Shown here piece after piece: positions 63,886 through 64,000 of a stretch of 64,000 bases of DNA. The stretch is from Branchipolynoe longqiensis (Eukaryota > Annelida > Polychaeta > Phyllodocida > Polynoidae). The stretch is from positions 173,662,047 through 173,726,046 of the forward strand of contig CM059186.1 in assembly GCA_030323885.1 (NCBI GenBank), given 5' to 3'. Every line of letters starts with the position of its first letter. The stretch's first letter is position 1. The notes beneath the pieces are model-generated. The model was not told the DNA's origin and did no database searches. It saw only the letters and a program-made list of their open reading frames with translations. The translations under genes were made by a program, and so were the position numbers.

Positions 63886-64000
63886 CCTACAGTTCTAGTG
63901 TAGGGTGAATGGCCACCTGGTGTGTTTTCAGTTTTTGTTTTGAACCAGCGTAAATAATTTTGTTGCTGTTATAAATATGGATATTCATTGAATAAAACTA

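Overview
This window is a piece of an animal nuclear genome. Genes are split into short GT-AG exons lost in long introns, and there are dozens of tRNA-derived SINEs, foldback MITEs, solo LTRs, decayed non-LTR retrotransposons and long microsatellites. Nothing looks bacterial, organellar or viral. The protein exons are clearly related to vertebrate orthologues but well diverged. The SINE/MITE load fits an invertebrate bilaterian (marine lophotrochozoan or invertebrate deuterostome); I cannot name the species.

Left third (225-23222, minus strand): sixteen consecutive coding exons of thioredoxin domain-containing protein 16 (TXNDC16). They start at an ATG with a signal peptide at 23222 and run off the left edge after about 694 codons. 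All splice phases join without error, and the order of conserved blocks matches the vertebrate protein. Introns carry solo LTRs, SINEs, MITEs and minisatellites. Exon 11 has two partial copies: one tandem at its own 3' end (in frame, with a second identical splice donor) and one dispersed in intron 13.

Middle (23223-28383): the intergenic region between two head-to-head genes. It holds a likely TATA-less TXNDC16 promoter, a tandem duplication in which one copy carries a MITE and the other is the empty site, and a 5'-truncated reverse-transcriptase fragment. At 28384-28576 (plus strand) lies the first coding exon of an MRCK-type kinase (CDC42BPA/B family), ending in a perfect donor.

Right (28577-64000): no further convincing exon on either strand. 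This is most simply a very long first intron of the MRCK gene, filled with repeats. It includes a 35-bp satellite grown from a MITE end, an ~88-bp and a 37-bp minisatellite, a ~680-bp tandem duplication broken at a palindrome centre, and a set of foldback elements with (T)CACAC-type caps.

The most interesting signal is that last set: at least ten foldback elements, usually flanked by TA, with similar caps, element-specific low-vocabulary arms, and one of two conserved cores shared between elements whose arms differ.
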